A stretch of 46,023 nucleotides of DNA. Source: Enterobacteriaceae endosymbiont of Donacia marginata (lineage in GTDB: Bacteria; Pseudomonadota; Gammaproteobacteria; Enterobacterales; Enterobacteriaceae). Below the pieces are notes generated by a model that made no database searches, had not been told where the DNA came from, and was given only the letters and a program-made list of their open reading frames with translations. This document shows positions 18,463 to 28,089 of the stretch, piece by piece. The DNA is taken from the NCBI RefSeq assembly GCF_012567685.1, contig NZ_CP046184.1:202287-248309 (forward strand). Reading direction: 5' to 3'. The position numbers were made by a program, and so were the translations under genes. Every line of letters starts with the position of its first letter. Position 1 is the first letter of the stretch.

Positions 18463-19773
18463 ATGTATAAAAAAATAAAATTTCCTGATACAGGAATAGA
18501 GGAGATGAAGATTACTGATATTTTAGTAAAGGAAGGAGACGAAATTTTAGAAGAACAATCAATTATGACCGTAGAAAGCGATAAAACATCTATAGAAATT
18601 CCTTCTACACAAAAAGGGATAATTAAAAAAATTTTTATATCTATAGGGAATAAAATACGTAAAGGAGATATAATATTAGAAATATTAAATAATGAAAAAA
18701 ATAATTTAATTATTGATTCTAACAAAATATTAGAAAACAACAAAATAGAATTAGATAAGTTAAACTTTTTTAATAAAAATAATCAAGAAATAAAAGAATC
18801 TAAAATTTTAGAGAAAAAAAATAATATTATTAGAAATAATAATCTTGAAAAAAATAAAATTTTAAATATAGAAAAAAAAAATTATATATATGCTTCACCT
18901 ATTATCAGAAAGATGGCAAGAAAATTAAATATTAATTTAGAAAATATAAAAGGAAGTGGTTTAAAAAATAGAATTACTAAAGAAGATATATTAAAATATT
19001 TTGATAAAAATAAAAAATTAGATAATAATAATTTTGAAAAATTTTCATCAATTTATACAAAATTTGGATCTTGTGAAAAAATTATTTTAAATAATATACA
19101 AAAAACTACTAGTAAAAATTTATCTAATAATTGGAAAAATATTCCTCATGTTACACAACATATTGAAACTGATATTACAGAATTAGAGAAATTTAGAATT
19201 AAAAAAAATAATGAATTTCATAAACAACAAAAAAATATAAAGTTAACTTTATTAAGTTTTATAATAAAAATATGTGCACATGCATTAAAAAAATATCCTA
19301 ATTTTAATTCTTCTTTATCTGATTTAAACCAAAATTTAATAATAAAAAAATATTTTAATATTGGAATTGCTATTGATACAAAAAGAGGTTTATTAGTACC
19401 TGTAATCTTTGATGTTTTAAATAAAAGTATTAATGATGTATCTAAAATATTACTTGATTTAGCTAATAAAGCAAAAAAAAATAAATTACATCCTCTTGAT
19501 ATGCAAGGAGGTTGTTTTACAATTTCTAATTTAGGACAATTTAAAGGTAGTTTTTTTACACCAATAATTAATGCACCAGAAGTAGCAATTCTAGGTATAT
19601 CACAAGCTAATATAAAACCAATATGGAATAAAAATAATAATAAATTTATTCCAAAATTAATGTTACCATTATCATTATCTTATGATCATAGAGTAATTAA
19701 TGGAGTTGAAGGTATTAATTTTTTAAATTATATTTGTATGTTAATATCTGATATTAGAAATATATTAATATAA
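18463..19773 (+). CDS. aceF: Dihydrolipoyllysine acetyltransferase (pyruvate dehydrogenase E2)
   Basis: AceF forms the core of the pyruvate dehydrogenase complex and transfers acetyl to CoA. It has one lipoyl domain (about 1-76, lipoyl lysine 41 in ESDKTSIE) rather than the three of E. coli, giving 436 residues instead of 630. A low-complexity Asn/Lys linker follows. The peripheral-subunit-binding domain (about 143-180) is complete, with ASPIIRKMARK and GSGLKNRITKEDI. The catalytic domain ends with SYDHRVING; Asn replaces the Asp of E. coli, a variant also known in Azotobacter E2p. GGGA precedes the ATG. Confidence 0.96.
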   Translation: MYKKIKFPDTGIEEMKITDILVKEGDEILEEQSIMTVESDKTSIEIPSTQKGIIKKIFISIGNKIRKGDIILEILNNEKNNLIIDSNKILENNKIELDKLNFFNKNNQEIKESKILEKKNNIIRNNNLEKNKILNIEKKNYIYASPIIRKMARKLNINLENIKGSGLKNRITKEDILKYFDKNKKLDNNNFEKFSSIYTKFGSCEKIILNNIQKTTSKNLSNNWKNIPHVTQHIETDITELEKFRIKKNNEFHKQQKNIKLTLLSFIIKICAHALKKYPNFNSSLSDLNQNLIIKKYFNIGIAIDTKRGLLVPVIFDVLNKSINDVSKILLDLANKAKKNKLHPLDMQGGCFTISNLGQFKGSFFTPIINAPEVAILGISQANIKPIWNKNNNKFIPKLMLPLSLSYDHRVINGVEGINFLNYICMLISDIRNILI

Positions 19774-19824
19774 CTTTTTTTATAAATTCAAACATATTAA
19801 TTATTAATTAATAGAGATTATATC

Positions 19825-21240
19825 ATGAATAATGTAATAAAAACTCAAGTTGTTGTAATTGGGGGAGGACCTGCAGGATATTCTGCAGCTTTTCGTTGTA
19901 GTGATTTAGGATTAAAAACAATAATAGTTGAAAATTATAAAAATTTAGGTGGAGTTTGTTTAAATGTAGGGTGTATTCCTTCTAAAACATTATTACATAT
20001 TGCAAAAATTATCAAAGAAAATCAAAATTTATTAAAAAATGGAATTTTTAACAATATCCCTGAAATTAATATTAATAATATTATTAAATTTAAATATAAT
20101 ATTATTAATAAACTAACTAATGGGTTAAATTTTCTTTCAAAAAAACGTAATGTAGATATTATAAATGGAATGGGATTTTTTGAAACAGAAAATAGTTTAA
20201 ATATTATTAATTATGATAGTAAAACTCTTAAAATTTTATTTGAAAATGCAATAATAGCAACTGGCTCACATCCTATTAAATTACCATTTATTCCTTATGA
20301 AGATCATAGGATCTGGAATTCTACAGATGCATTATTTTTAAAAAAAATTCCTAAAAAAATGCTGATTGTAGGAAGTGGTATTATTGGTTTAGAAATGGCA
20401 ACAATTTATCAATCTTTTGGATCTAAAATAGATATAGTAGATATTTCAAATAATTTTTTACCAGAAGTTGATGATGATATTATGCAGGTATATAAAAAAA
20501 ATATACAAAATAAATTTAATATATTATTAGGTACTAAAGTACTATCAATAGATAGTAATAATTTATTACAAGTTCATATGACTGATAATAATAAATCTAT
20601 TTATTCAAAACAATATGATAATATTATTATTGCTATAGGTAGAAAACCTAACTCTAATTATATTAATAAAAAATTTAATAAAATTAAAATTAATAATTAT
20701 GGGTTTATTAATGTAGATAATCAAATGAGAACTAATATTCCTAATATATATGCAATAGGTGATGTTGTTGGAAATCCTATGCTTGCACATAAAGGTATTC
20801 ATGAAGGACATTTAGCTGCAGAAGTTATTGCTGGGAAAAATCATTACTTTATTCCTAAAGTTATCCCATCAATAGCTTATACTAATCCAGAAATAGCTTG
20901 GGTAGGTATAACAGAAAAAAAAGCTATAAAAAATAATATCAATTATAAAATTGCTTCTTTCCCTTGGAATTCATTAGGAAGAGCAGTTTCCTCTAATGAG
21001 GAAGATGGATTAACTAAATTAATTGTAGAGAAAAATTCTAATAGAATTATAGGAGGTAGTATTATTGGATATAATGCAGGAGAATTATTAGGTGAAATAA
21101 GTTTAGCTATTGAAATGGGTTGTGATATAGAAGATATTGCACTTACCATTCATGCACATCCAACTTTTTATGAATCTATAGGTATAGCTGCAGAAATATA
21201 TACAGGATCAGTAACAGATATTATTAATATTAATAAATAA
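19825..21240 (+). CDS. lpdA: Dihydrolipoamide dehydrogenase (E3)
   Basis: LpdA reoxidises dihydrolipoyl groups with FAD and NAD+, serving the pyruvate and 2-oxoglutarate dehydrogenases encoded in this window. It has 471 residues (E. coli 474). The FAD-binding VIGGGPAGYSAA is near residue 11. The redox disulfide is Cys45/Cys50 in GGVCLNVGCIPSK. The NAD fold has GSGIIGLEMA, and the second FAD segment is YAIGDVVGNPMLAHKG. The C-terminal interface carries the catalytic His/Glu pair in HAHPTFYESIG. It closes the aceE-aceF-lpdA cluster, 51 bases after aceF, with a hairpin after the stop. Confidence 0.97.
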   Translation: MNNVIKTQVVVIGGGPAGYSAAFRCSDLGLKTIIVENYKNLGGVCLNVGCIPSKTLLHIAKIIKENQNLLKNGIFNNIPEININNIIKFKYNIINKLTNGLNFLSKKRNVDIINGMGFFETENSLNIINYDSKTLKILFENAIIATGSHPIKLPFIPYEDHRIWNSTDALFLKKIPKKMLIVGSGIIGLEMATIYQSFGSKIDIVDISNNFLPEVDDDIMQVYKKNIQNKFNILLGTKVLSIDSNNLLQVHMTDNNKSIYSKQYDNIIIAIGRKPNSNYINKKFNKIKINNYGFINVDNQMRTNIPNIYAIGDVVGNPMLAHKGIHEGHLAAEVIAGKNHYFIPKVIPSIAYTNPEIAWVGITEKKAIKNNINYKIASFPWNSLGRAVSSNEEDGLTKLIVEKNSNRIIGGSIIGYNAGELLGEISLAIEMGCDIEDIALTIHAHPTFYESIGIAAEIYTGSVTDIININK

Positions 21241-21261
21241 TTTTTATTATAAAAATTTTAT

Positions 21262-21282
21262 TTTTGAAATTACATTTCAAAA
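21262..21282. terminator. Hairpin between convergent lpdA and dapE, probable bidirectional terminator
   Basis: TTTTGAAAT and ATTTCAAAA form a perfect 9-base stem around a 3-base loop, 22 bases after the lpdA stop in the lpdA/dapE convergent spacer. The plus-strand side is followed by a T-rich stretch. The position between facing genes is the best argument for a terminator. Confidence 0.5.
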
Positions 21283-21353
21283 GAATAATTTAATTTTTTA
21301 TTAAAATATTTTATATAGTAAAGATATTTTTAATTTTAAATTAAATTTTTATT

Positions 21354-22514
21354 TTAAAAAATAAAAATTTTTTTTATTATTTTATAATATATTTTATATA
21401 AAATATATAAATCATTTATATTAACATGTTCATTAATCTTATGAATAGTTGAATTAATTAAACCTAATTCAACAATTTGTGCTTTTGTTTTTATTATAAA
21501 ACGCCCATCAGAAGTCCCTCCATTATTAATTAATGTGGGATATATATGATTAATTGAATAAATACTTTTTTTGACTATTTCTATTAAATTTTTTTCTTTT
21601 ATATAATTTTTTGAAGTACTTAAAAATGGTAATCCTGATAATTCCCATTTAATTTCATATTTTATTATATATTTTCTTATAATATTATTAAAAGTTTTTA
21701 ATATATTTTGATAGCATATTTCATTATTAAATCGAAAATTTATAAATATAATAATATTTCCTGGTATAATATTATTATTTTTAATATCTGAACTAATTCT
21801 TGTTATTTGCATACTAGTTTCTGGAAATAAATTATTTTTTTTACTCCAATTAATTAATATTAATTTATGAAGTAAAGGGATAACCATATGAATAGGATTT
21901 TTTGCTAAATTATGATATGCAACATGTCCTTGTATACCTATTATTTTTAATTTAATATTTAATGACCCTCTTCTTCCATTTTTAATATTATCTCCAATAA
22001 TTTTATTACTTGTAGGTTCACCTAAAATACAAAAATCTAATTTTTCTTTTTTTTCTAATAAATGATTTATAATTTTAATAGTACCATTTGTTGCATTACC
22101 TTCTTCATCTGAAGTAATAAGAAAAGCTATACGCCCATTATAATCATGATATTTTGTAATAAATTTTTTAGCCGCAAAAATCATTGCGGCTAAAGAACCT
22201 TTCATATCACAAACTCCTCTACCGTATAAAATATTTTTATCTAAAATAGCCTTAAAAGGATCAAATTTCCATTTAGTAACTTCCCCAGGAGGAACTACAT
22301 CTGTATGTCCAGCAAAAACTAAAGTATTATACATAATTTTATGATTATTATGTATTGCCCAAAAATTATTTGTATCTTTAATATTTATTAAATTTATATT
22401 AAAATTTAATTTTTTTAAAAGTTTAATCAAAATATTTTGACATCCTGCATCATCAGGACTAATAGAATGACATTTAATAAGTTGTCTAGTTAAATTAACA
22501 ATTTTTTTTAACAT
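21354..22514 (-). CDS. dapE: Succinyl-diaminopimelate desuccinylase
   Basis: DapE removes succinate from N-succinyl-LL-diaminopimelate, giving the substrate of DapF in the lysine and peptidoglycan pathway. It has 386 residues (E. coli 375). Binuclear-zinc M20-family motifs are visible: FAGHTDVVPPG, GRGVCDMKGSLAAM with the bridging Asp, SDEEGNATNGT with the catalytic Glu, CILGEPTS, and a final NGGTSDGRFI followed by a His-containing STIHKINEHV. It follows lon by 26 bases on the same strand with no clear ribosome site, so it is probably co-transcribed. It is not a lon neighbour in E. coli, so this junction is a rearrangement. Confidence 0.96.
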   Translation of the reverse strand: MLKKIVNLTRQLIKCHSISPDDAGCQNILIKLLKKLNFNINLINIKDTNNFWAIHNNHKIMYNTLVFAGHTDVVPPGEVTKWKFDPFKAILDKNILYGRGVCDMKGSLAAMIFAAKKFITKYHDYNGRIAFLITSDEEGNATNGTIKIINHLLEKKEKLDFCILGEPTSNKIIGDNIKNGRRGSLNIKLKIIGIQGHVAYHNLAKNPIHMVIPLLHKLILINWSKKNNLFPETSMQITRISSDIKNNNIIPGNIIIFINFRFNNEICYQNILKTFNNIIRKYIIKYEIKWELSGLPFLSTSKNYIKEKNLIEIVKKSIYSINHIYPTLINNGGTSDGRFIIKTKAQIVELGLINSTIHKINEHVNINDLYILYKIYYKIIKKIFIF

Positions 22515-22540
22515 ATAAAATTTTACTTTAAATTAAAATA

Positions 22541-24874
22541 TTAATATGGTTTGTTTTGTAAAGCTAATAAAAATACTTCTTCAATATTTTTTACTGTTAA
22601 AATTTTTAAATCTGTAATAATATTTTTTGGTATATCTTCTAAATTTTTTTTATTTTGTTCCGGAATTAAAACTATATTAATACCTCCTCTATGAGCAGCT
22701 AATAATTTTTCTTTTAACCCCCCGATAGCTAATACTTGACCTCTTAAAGTAATTTCTCCAGTCATAGCTAAATTAGCTTTTACAGGATTATTAGTTAAAC
22801 TAGATACAAGTACTGTACACATAGATATACCTGCACTAGGTCCATCTTTTGGGGTAGCTCCTTCAGGAACATGTATATGAATATCTATGTTTTTATAAAA
22901 TTCAATATTAATATTTAATTTTTTTGTCCTTGCTTTTACTACAGTTAAAGCTGTTTGTATTGATTCTTGCATAACTTCTCCAAGAGATCCTGTATATGTT
23001 AATTTCCCTTTACCTGGTATACATACAGCCTCAATAGTTAATAATTCTCCTCCAACTTCTGTCCATGCTAAGCCAGTAACTTGCCCTATTAAATTTTCAT
23101 TTTCTGCTTTACCATAATCAAATTTTTTTACACCTAAATATTTTTTTAAATTCAAACAATCTATTTTAATAGATTTAATATTTTTTTCTATTAAAATAGC
23201 TTTGACAGTTTTTCTACATAATGTAGACAAAACTCTTTCTAATCCTCTAACTCCTGATTCTCTAGTATAATACCGAATTATATCTATAATAGCTCTATCA
23301 TTAATAATTAATTCTTTTTCTTTTAAAGCATTACGATTAAACTGTTTTGGTAATAAATATTTTTTTGCTATATTTAATTTTTCGTCTTCTGTATAACCTG
23401 TAATTTTAATAACTTCCATTCTATCGAGAAGAGGTAATGGTATATGTATCGAAGAATTTGACGTTGCTACAAACATAACATTAGATAAATCATAATCTAT
23501 TTCAAGATAATGATCATTAAAAGCAATATTTTGTTCTGGATCTAAAACTTCTAATAAGGCTGCTGCAGGATCTCCTCTCATATCATATGATATTTTATCA
23601 ATTTCATCTAATAATAATAATGGGTTTTTTACTCCTGCTTTTACCATTTTTTGAATAATTTTCCCAGGCATAGAACCAATATATGTTCTACGATGGCCTC
23701 TAATTTCTCCTTCATCTTTAATACCTCCTAATGCAATTTTAATAAATTTACGTCCTGTAGCTCTTGCAATAGATTTTCCTAAAGAAGTTTTTCCTACACC
23801 TGGAGGTCCTACTAAACATAAGATAGGTCCTCTAATTTTATTAGATCTGTTTTGAACAGCTAAATATTCTAAAATATGTTCTTTAACAGATTCTAACCCA
23901 AAATGATCTTTATCTAAGATTTTCTTTGCTTTATATAATTTTTTTTTTAATCTACTTTTTATATTCCATGGTATTTGTATCATCCATTCTATATATCCTC
24001 GTACTACTGTTGCTTCTGCAGACATAGGAGACATCATTTTTAATTTTCTTAATTCAGAATATGTTTTTTCCTTTGCTTCTTTAGGCATTTTTGCTAATTT
24101 TATTTTTTTTTTTAAAATTTCATTTTCATTAGGATGTTCATCTATTTCTCCTAATTCTTTCTGAATAGCTTTCATTTGTTCATTTAAATAATATTCTTTT
24201 TGGCTTTTCTCCATTTGATTTTTAACTCTATTACGAATTTTTTTTTCTATTTGTAATAAATCAATTTCAGATTCCATAATAGCCATTAAATATTCTAATC
24301 TTTCATTAATATTAGACATTTCTAATATTAATTGCTTATTAGATAATTTTAAAGGAAGATGTGCTGCTATAGTATCTGCTAATTTAGCAGCTTCATTAAT
24401 ATTATTTAATGAATTTAATACTTCTGGAGGAATTTTTTTATTTAATTTTGTATATCGTTCAAATTGATTAATAGATGTTCTTATTAAAATTTCCTGTTCT
24501 TTAGTTTTAAGAATTGGAGAAGATAAATATTCTATTTGTGCTGTAAAATAACTATCACTATCAAATACAATAGTTAATTTTGCTCTTTGTAATCCCTCTA
24601 CTAAAATTTTAACAGTACCATCAGGTAATTTTAACATTTGTAAAATAGAAGTAATTGTCCCAACAGTAAATAAATCATTTAAACTAGGATTATCATTAGA
24701 TGCATCTTTTTGTGCAACTAACATAACTTTTTTATCATTATTCATAGCAGCTTCTAAACAACGAATAGATTTATCTCTTCCAATAAATAAAGGAATTACC
24801 ATATGTGGATATACAACAACATCACGTAATGGTAAAACAGGAATTATAATTTTTTCTGAATGCTCAGAATTCAT
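22541..24874 (-). CDS. lon: ATP-dependent protease Lon
   Basis: Lon degrades misfolded and regulatory proteins in the cytoplasm. It has 777 residues (E. coli 784). In order: the N-terminal substrate domain starting IPVLPLRDVVVYPHMVIPLF, a coiled middle region, an AAA+ module with Walker A GPPGVGKTS and LLLDEIDK, and a serine-lysine protease domain with Ser680 in PKDGPSAG and Lys723 in GGLKEKLL, 43 residues apart as in E. coli. AAAGAGAGA precedes the ATG. It follows clpX as in E. coli. No heat-shock-type promoter is evident in the 52-base spacer. Confidence 0.98.
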   Translation of the reverse strand: MNSEHSEKIIIPVLPLRDVVVYPHMVIPLFIGRDKSIRCLEAAMNNDKKVMLVAQKDASNDNPSLNDLFTVGTITSILQMLKLPDGTVKILVEGLQRAKLTIVFDSDSYFTAQIEYLSSPILKTKEQEILIRTSINQFERYTKLNKKIPPEVLNSLNNINEAAKLADTIAAHLPLKLSNKQLILEMSNINERLEYLMAIMESEIDLLQIEKKIRNRVKNQMEKSQKEYYLNEQMKAIQKELGEIDEHPNENEILKKKIKLAKMPKEAKEKTYSELRKLKMMSPMSAEATVVRGYIEWMIQIPWNIKSRLKKKLYKAKKILDKDHFGLESVKEHILEYLAVQNRSNKIRGPILCLVGPPGVGKTSLGKSIARATGRKFIKIALGGIKDEGEIRGHRRTYIGSMPGKIIQKMVKAGVKNPLLLLDEIDKISYDMRGDPAAALLEVLDPEQNIAFNDHYLEIDYDLSNVMFVATSNSSIHIPLPLLDRMEVIKITGYTEDEKLNIAKKYLLPKQFNRNALKEKELIINDRAIIDIIRYYTRESGVRGLERVLSTLCRKTVKAILIEKNIKSIKIDCLNLKKYLGVKKFDYGKAENENLIGQVTGLAWTEVGGELLTIEAVCIPGKGKLTYTGSLGEVMQESIQTALTVVKARTKKLNINIEFYKNIDIHIHVPEGATPKDGPSAGISMCTVLVSSLTNNPVKANLAMTGEITLRGQVLAIGGLKEKLLAAHRGGINIVLIPEQNKKNLEDIPKNIITDLKILTVKNIEEVFLLALQNKPY

Positions 24875-24926
24875 ACATTTCTCTCTTTATTAAAATATGT
24901 TAAAAATATCTATATATATAAAATAA

Positions 24927-26186
24927 TTAATTTTTTTTATATTTAATAATAGGTTCAGATAAATTATCAATAACTTCACTATTAATTTTAATTTTATATA
25001 TATTTTTTATTGAAGGCATATCATACATTATATTTAATAATGATTTTTCTAAAATTGATCTTAATCCTCTAGCTCCAGTATTTAATACAATAGATTTTTT
25101 AGCAATTGCTTTAATCGCACTATTATCAAATTCTAATTTAATATTTTCATATTCAAATAAAATTTTATATTGTTTAATAAGAGCGTTTTTAGGTTTTAAC
25201 AAGATTTGTACTAATTTTTTTTCGTTAAGTTCATTTAATGCAACTCTAATAGGTAATCTTCCTATAAATTCTGGTATTAAGCCAAACTTAATTAGATCTT
25301 CTGGAAGTACTTTTTTTAAAAGTTTATATCTATTTTTAATTTTATTAATATTTTTTTTTGTTTTCGAATGAAATCCTATATTAGTTGTTATATTAATTCT
25401 ATTAGAAATAATATCTTCTAATCCATAGAAAGAACCTGCACAAATAAATAAAATATTTTTAGTATTTATTTGGATAAAATCTTGTTGGGGATGTTTACGT
25501 CCTCCTTTTGGAGGTACAGAAGCAATAGTACCTTCAATTAATTTTAATAAAGCTTGTTGTACACCTTCTCCAGAAACATCTCTAGTAAGAGAAACATTTT
25601 CTGATTTACGTGCAATTTTATCAATTTCATCAATATATATTATACCATATTCTGTTTTTTTTATATCATAGTTAGCATTTTGTAATAATTTTTGTATAAT
25701 ATTTTCTACATCTTCTCCAACATATCCAGCTTCTGTTAAAGTAGTTGCATCAGTAATAGCAAATGGGACGTTAAGAAAACGTGCAAGTGTTTCAGCTAAT
25801 AATGTTTTTCCACTTCCTGTAGGACCTAATAAAAGAATATTACTTTTTTCAATTATATTATTTTTTTTATTATAATTATTTAATTTTTTGTAATGATTAT
25901 ATACAGATACTGCAAGTATTTTTTTAGCATGTGATTGACTAATAATATAATTATTTAAATAATCAAAAATTTTATGTGGAGTCATAAACTCCAAATTTTT
26001 ATTTTTAAAAAAAATATTATTTTTATTGATACTTTGTTCTTCTAAAATATTATAATATAATTTAACGCATTCATCACAAATAAAAACCGATTGATTGCTT
26101 GAAATTATTTTTTTTACTTCATCTTGATTTTTTTTACAAAAGGAACAAGAAAATTTTATTTTTACATTCTCCTTATTATATGTCAT
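24927..26186 (-). CDS. clpX: ClpXP protease ATP-binding subunit ClpX
   Basis: ClpX unfolds tagged proteins and feeds them to ClpP. With the start at 26186 it has 419 residues (E. coli 424). The N-terminal zinc finger (CSFC ... CDEC), Walker A GPTGSGKT, pore loop GYVGEDV, YIDEIDK, the RKH loop in [10 protein letters not shown] and the ClpP-docking IGF tripeptide (TTNIGFHS) are all present. The upstream ATG at 26198 would add MRFL, but the TGAGG between the two ATGs is ideally spaced for 26186. It lies between clpP and lon as in E. coli. Confidence 0.97.
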   Translation of the reverse strand: MTYNKENVKIKFSCSFCKKNQDEVKKIISSNQSVFICDECVKLYYNILEEQSINKNNIFFKNKNLEFMTPHKIFDYLNNYIISQSHAKKILAVSVYNHYKKLNNYNKKNNIIEKSNILLLGPTGSGKTLLAETLARFLNVPFAITDATTLTEAGYVGEDVENIIQKLLQNANYDIKKTEYGIIYIDEIDKIARKSENVSLTRDVSGEGVQQALLKLIEGTIASVPPKGGRKHPQQDFIQINTKNILFICAGSFYGLEDIISNRINITTNIGFHSKTKKNINKIKNRYKLLKKVLPEDLIKFGLIPEFIGRLPIRVALNELNEKKLVQILLKPKNALIKQYKILFEYENIKLEFDNSAIKAIAKKSIVLNTGARGLRSILEKSLLNIMYDMPSIKNIYKIKINSEVIDNLSEPIIKYKKN

Positions 26187-26191
26187 TAAAA

Positions 26192-26197
26192 ACCTCA
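26192..26197 (-). promoter_or_regulatory. Ribosome binding site that selects the second clpX ATG
   Basis: On the minus strand TGAGGT overlaps the first ATG (26198) and stands six bases from the ATG at 26186. This places initiation at MTYNKEN, which fits the E. coli ClpX N-terminus better. Confidence 0.6.
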
Positions 26198-26260
26198 TTT
26201 TAATAAATAAAACAATAAATTTTATAATTTATATTTTAGAAAATTTAAAAAATATAAATA

Positions 26261-26887
26261 TTATTTTTTACTCGTAATAATATTATCTACTAAACCATAT
26301 TCTATCGCTTCTTGCGCTGATAAAAATCTATCTCTATTTGTATCTTTTTCAATAATTGAAATAGATTTTCCTGTATGTAATGACATAAGTTTATTTATAG
26401 AATTTTTAATTCTTAAAATTTCTTGAGTGTGAATTTCTATATCTGTTACTTGTCCTTGATAACTACCTAAAGGTTGATGTATCATTATTCTAGAATTAGG
26501 TAAACAAAATCTTTTCTTTTTTTTACCAGAAGCTAATAAAAATGCAGCCATGGAACATGCTTGACCGATACAAAGTGTACTAATATCAGAATTTACAAAT
26601 TGCATAGTGTCATAAATAGACATTCCTGATGTAATGATACCTCCGGGGCTATTTATATATATAAATATATCTTTTTGTGAATTTTGTGAATCTAAAAATA
26701 AAATTTGAGCAACTATTAAATTTGCCATATTATCTTCGATAGGTCCAGTTAAAAAAATAATACGTTCTTTTAATAGTCTAGAATAAATATCATATGATCT
26801 TTCTCCTATTGAGGTATTTTCGATTACAATTGGAATTGTATTAATTTGATTTTTTTGAATAATTTCATTATTTTTTTTATATGACAT
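26261..26887 (-). CDS. clpP: ATP-dependent Clp protease proteolytic subunit
   Basis: ClpP is the tetradecameric serine peptidase that partners ClpX. It has 208 residues (E. coli precursor 207). The catalytic triad is Ser112 ([10 protein letters not shown]), His137 ([12 protein letters not shown]) and Asp186 (DTNRDRFLS), each one above the E. coli number. INSPGG near residue 79 is kept. AAGGA lies five bases before the ATG. The trigger factor gene tig, which precedes clpP in E. coli, is missing: only 32 bases separate clpP from bolA. Confidence 0.98.
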   Translation of the reverse strand: MSYKKNNEIIQKNQINTIPIVIENTSIGERSYDIYSRLLKERIIFLTGPIEDNMANLIVAQILFLDSQNSQKDIFIYINSPGGIITSGMSIYDTMQFVNSDISTLCIGQACSMAAFLLASGKKKKRFCLPNSRIMIHQPLGSYQGQVTDIEIHTQEILRIKNSINKLMSLHTGKSISIIEKDTNRDRFLSAQEAIEYGLVDNIITSKK

Positions 26888-26919
26888 TATTATCCTTTCA
26901 TAAAAAATGTTATAAATTT

Positions 26920-27201
26920 TTATTTATTCTGAAATTTTTCCCATTCAGATAATGTATAAGTGTTTAATGATAATGAATGAATATTATTTATTTTTTTCCC
27001 TAAAATATGATAAATTAGTCTATGCCTAGTAATTAATGTTGTTTTATTAAAAACATTACTCACAATAATAATTTCTAAATGAGTTATTAAATTTTTAATA
27101 TTATTATTTATATGATTATGATATTGACTATTATCATTAATTTTTAAATATATAGGTTGTAATTTAGATATTATTTTTTTTTTTATTTTTTTTATAATCA
27201 T
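26920..27201 (-). CDS. bolA: BolA family protein
   Basis: BolA proteins bind monothiol glutaredoxin and iron-sulfur clusters, and in E. coli BolA also affects cell shape genes. The 93 residues (E. coli 105) match across the fold: an N-terminal [15 protein letters not shown], and the signature [14 protein letters not shown] followed by [15 protein letters not shown]. The E. coli C-terminal tail is missing. It heads the bolA-clpP-clpX-lon-dapE group and has a repeated near-palindrome just upstream. Confidence 0.93.
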   Translation of the reverse strand: MIIKKIKKKIISKLQPIYLKINDNSQYHNHINNNIKNLITHLEIIIVSNVFNKTTLITRHRLIYHILGKKINNIHSLSLNTYTLSEWEKFQNK

Positions 27202-27222
27202 TATTATTGTATTTCCAAAATA

Positions 27223-27280
27223 TTTAATATTATTAAAGATAATAAATTATCCTATAAGAAATATTTTAATATTATTAAAG
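27223..27280. repeat. Duplicated near-palindrome upstream of bolA, 42 bases apart
   Basis: TTTAATATTATTAAAG occurs exactly at 27223-27238 and 27265-27280. Within each copy TTTAATA and TATTAAA are mirror-complementary around one base. Similarity extends further (a one-base mismatch, then TAATAA). Both copies lie 22 to 79 bases before the bolA start, in the suhB-bolA spacer. Confidence 0.5.
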
Positions 27281-27309
27281 TTAATAATATATATACTTTA
27301 TAAAATATT

Positions 27310-28089
27310 TTAAATATTAGAAATTACTAATTTTATAATATTAGAATTACCAGCTAATATATTAGAAGAATTTTTATAATTATAATTTCCAATAAAATCT
27401 GTTATTAATCCCCCTGATTCTTTTATTATTAATTCACCAGCAAGTAAATAATTAAAATTTTTTACATTATTATTAATATAACAATTAATTTTATTTGCAG
27501 CTAAATAAGCTAAATCTAAAGATAAAGAACCACTAATTCTTATTCCAATTAAATTATTTTTAAATAAATTAAATAGATTAATATTATTTTTTTTTAAAAA
27601 AAAATAATTAGTATTTAATGCAAATAATAAAAAATTATTTTCTTTATTATATATATCACAACGTAATTTATATCCATTTAATTGAGCATTTTTACCTCTT
27701 ATTGCAGTAAATAAATCATTTTTTAATGGATCATATATTAAAGCAATTTCTGTTTTTTCTTTGATACAAATAGCTATAGATATTGAAAAATGAGGTATTT
27801 TTTTTAAAAAATTCATAATCCCATCTAAAGGATTGATAATCCATGTAGTTTTTTTATATTTAATAATAAAAAAATTTTCTTTATTTAAAATAATAATATT
27901 TTTTGAATATATATTATAAAATATTTTAGTAATTATATTAATTAAATTTTTATTAATTTTTTTTATAAAAATATTACTATCATAATTACTATCAAATATA
28001 TTGATACTTTGTATCTCATAATTTTTTATAATAAAATTTCCAATATTTCGTATTATACGTATAGCAATATTAAGCATTGGATAACGCAT
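27310..28089 (-). CDS. suhB: SuhB-like inositol monophosphatase family protein, active site degraded
   Basis: The 259 residues align with E. coli SuhB (267): MLNIAIR...GNFIIKNYE at the start, then PHFSISIAICIK, YDPLKNDLFTAIRG, AQLNGYKLR, SGSLSLDLAYLAA, and AGELIIKESGGLITDF. The IMPase metal site is largely lost. The NDFVT motif is SNIFIK, the TEES glutamate is replaced (NKEN), DPLDGT is NPLDGI, and the WDFAAGE aspartate is Tyr214; only Asp89 of the core ligands remains. In E. coli SuhB also acts without catalysis, with NusA in ribosomal RNA antitermination. Keeping the fold but losing the site fits that role. A generic decaying gene is the alternative, but the frame is intact. Confidence 0.88.
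   Translation of the reverse strand: MRYPMLNIAIRIIRNIGNFIIKNYEIQSINIFDSNYDSNIFIKKINKNLINIITKIFYNIYSKNIIILNKENFFIIKYKKTTWIINPLDGIMNFLKKIPHFSISIAICIKEKTEIALIYDPLKNDLFTAIRGKNAQLNGYKLRCDIYNKENNFLLFALNTNYFFLKKNNINLFNLFKNNLIGIRISGSLSLDLAYLAANKINCYINNNVKNFNYLLAGELIIKESGGLITDFIGNYNYKNSSNILAGNSNIIKLVISNI

Noticed and set aside
19680-19709. AceF active-site motif reads DHRVING instead of DHRVIDG, suggesting a dead enzyme
   Set aside because: Asn at this position also occurs naturally in the well-studied Azotobacter vinelandii E2p, so it is not evidence of inactivity.
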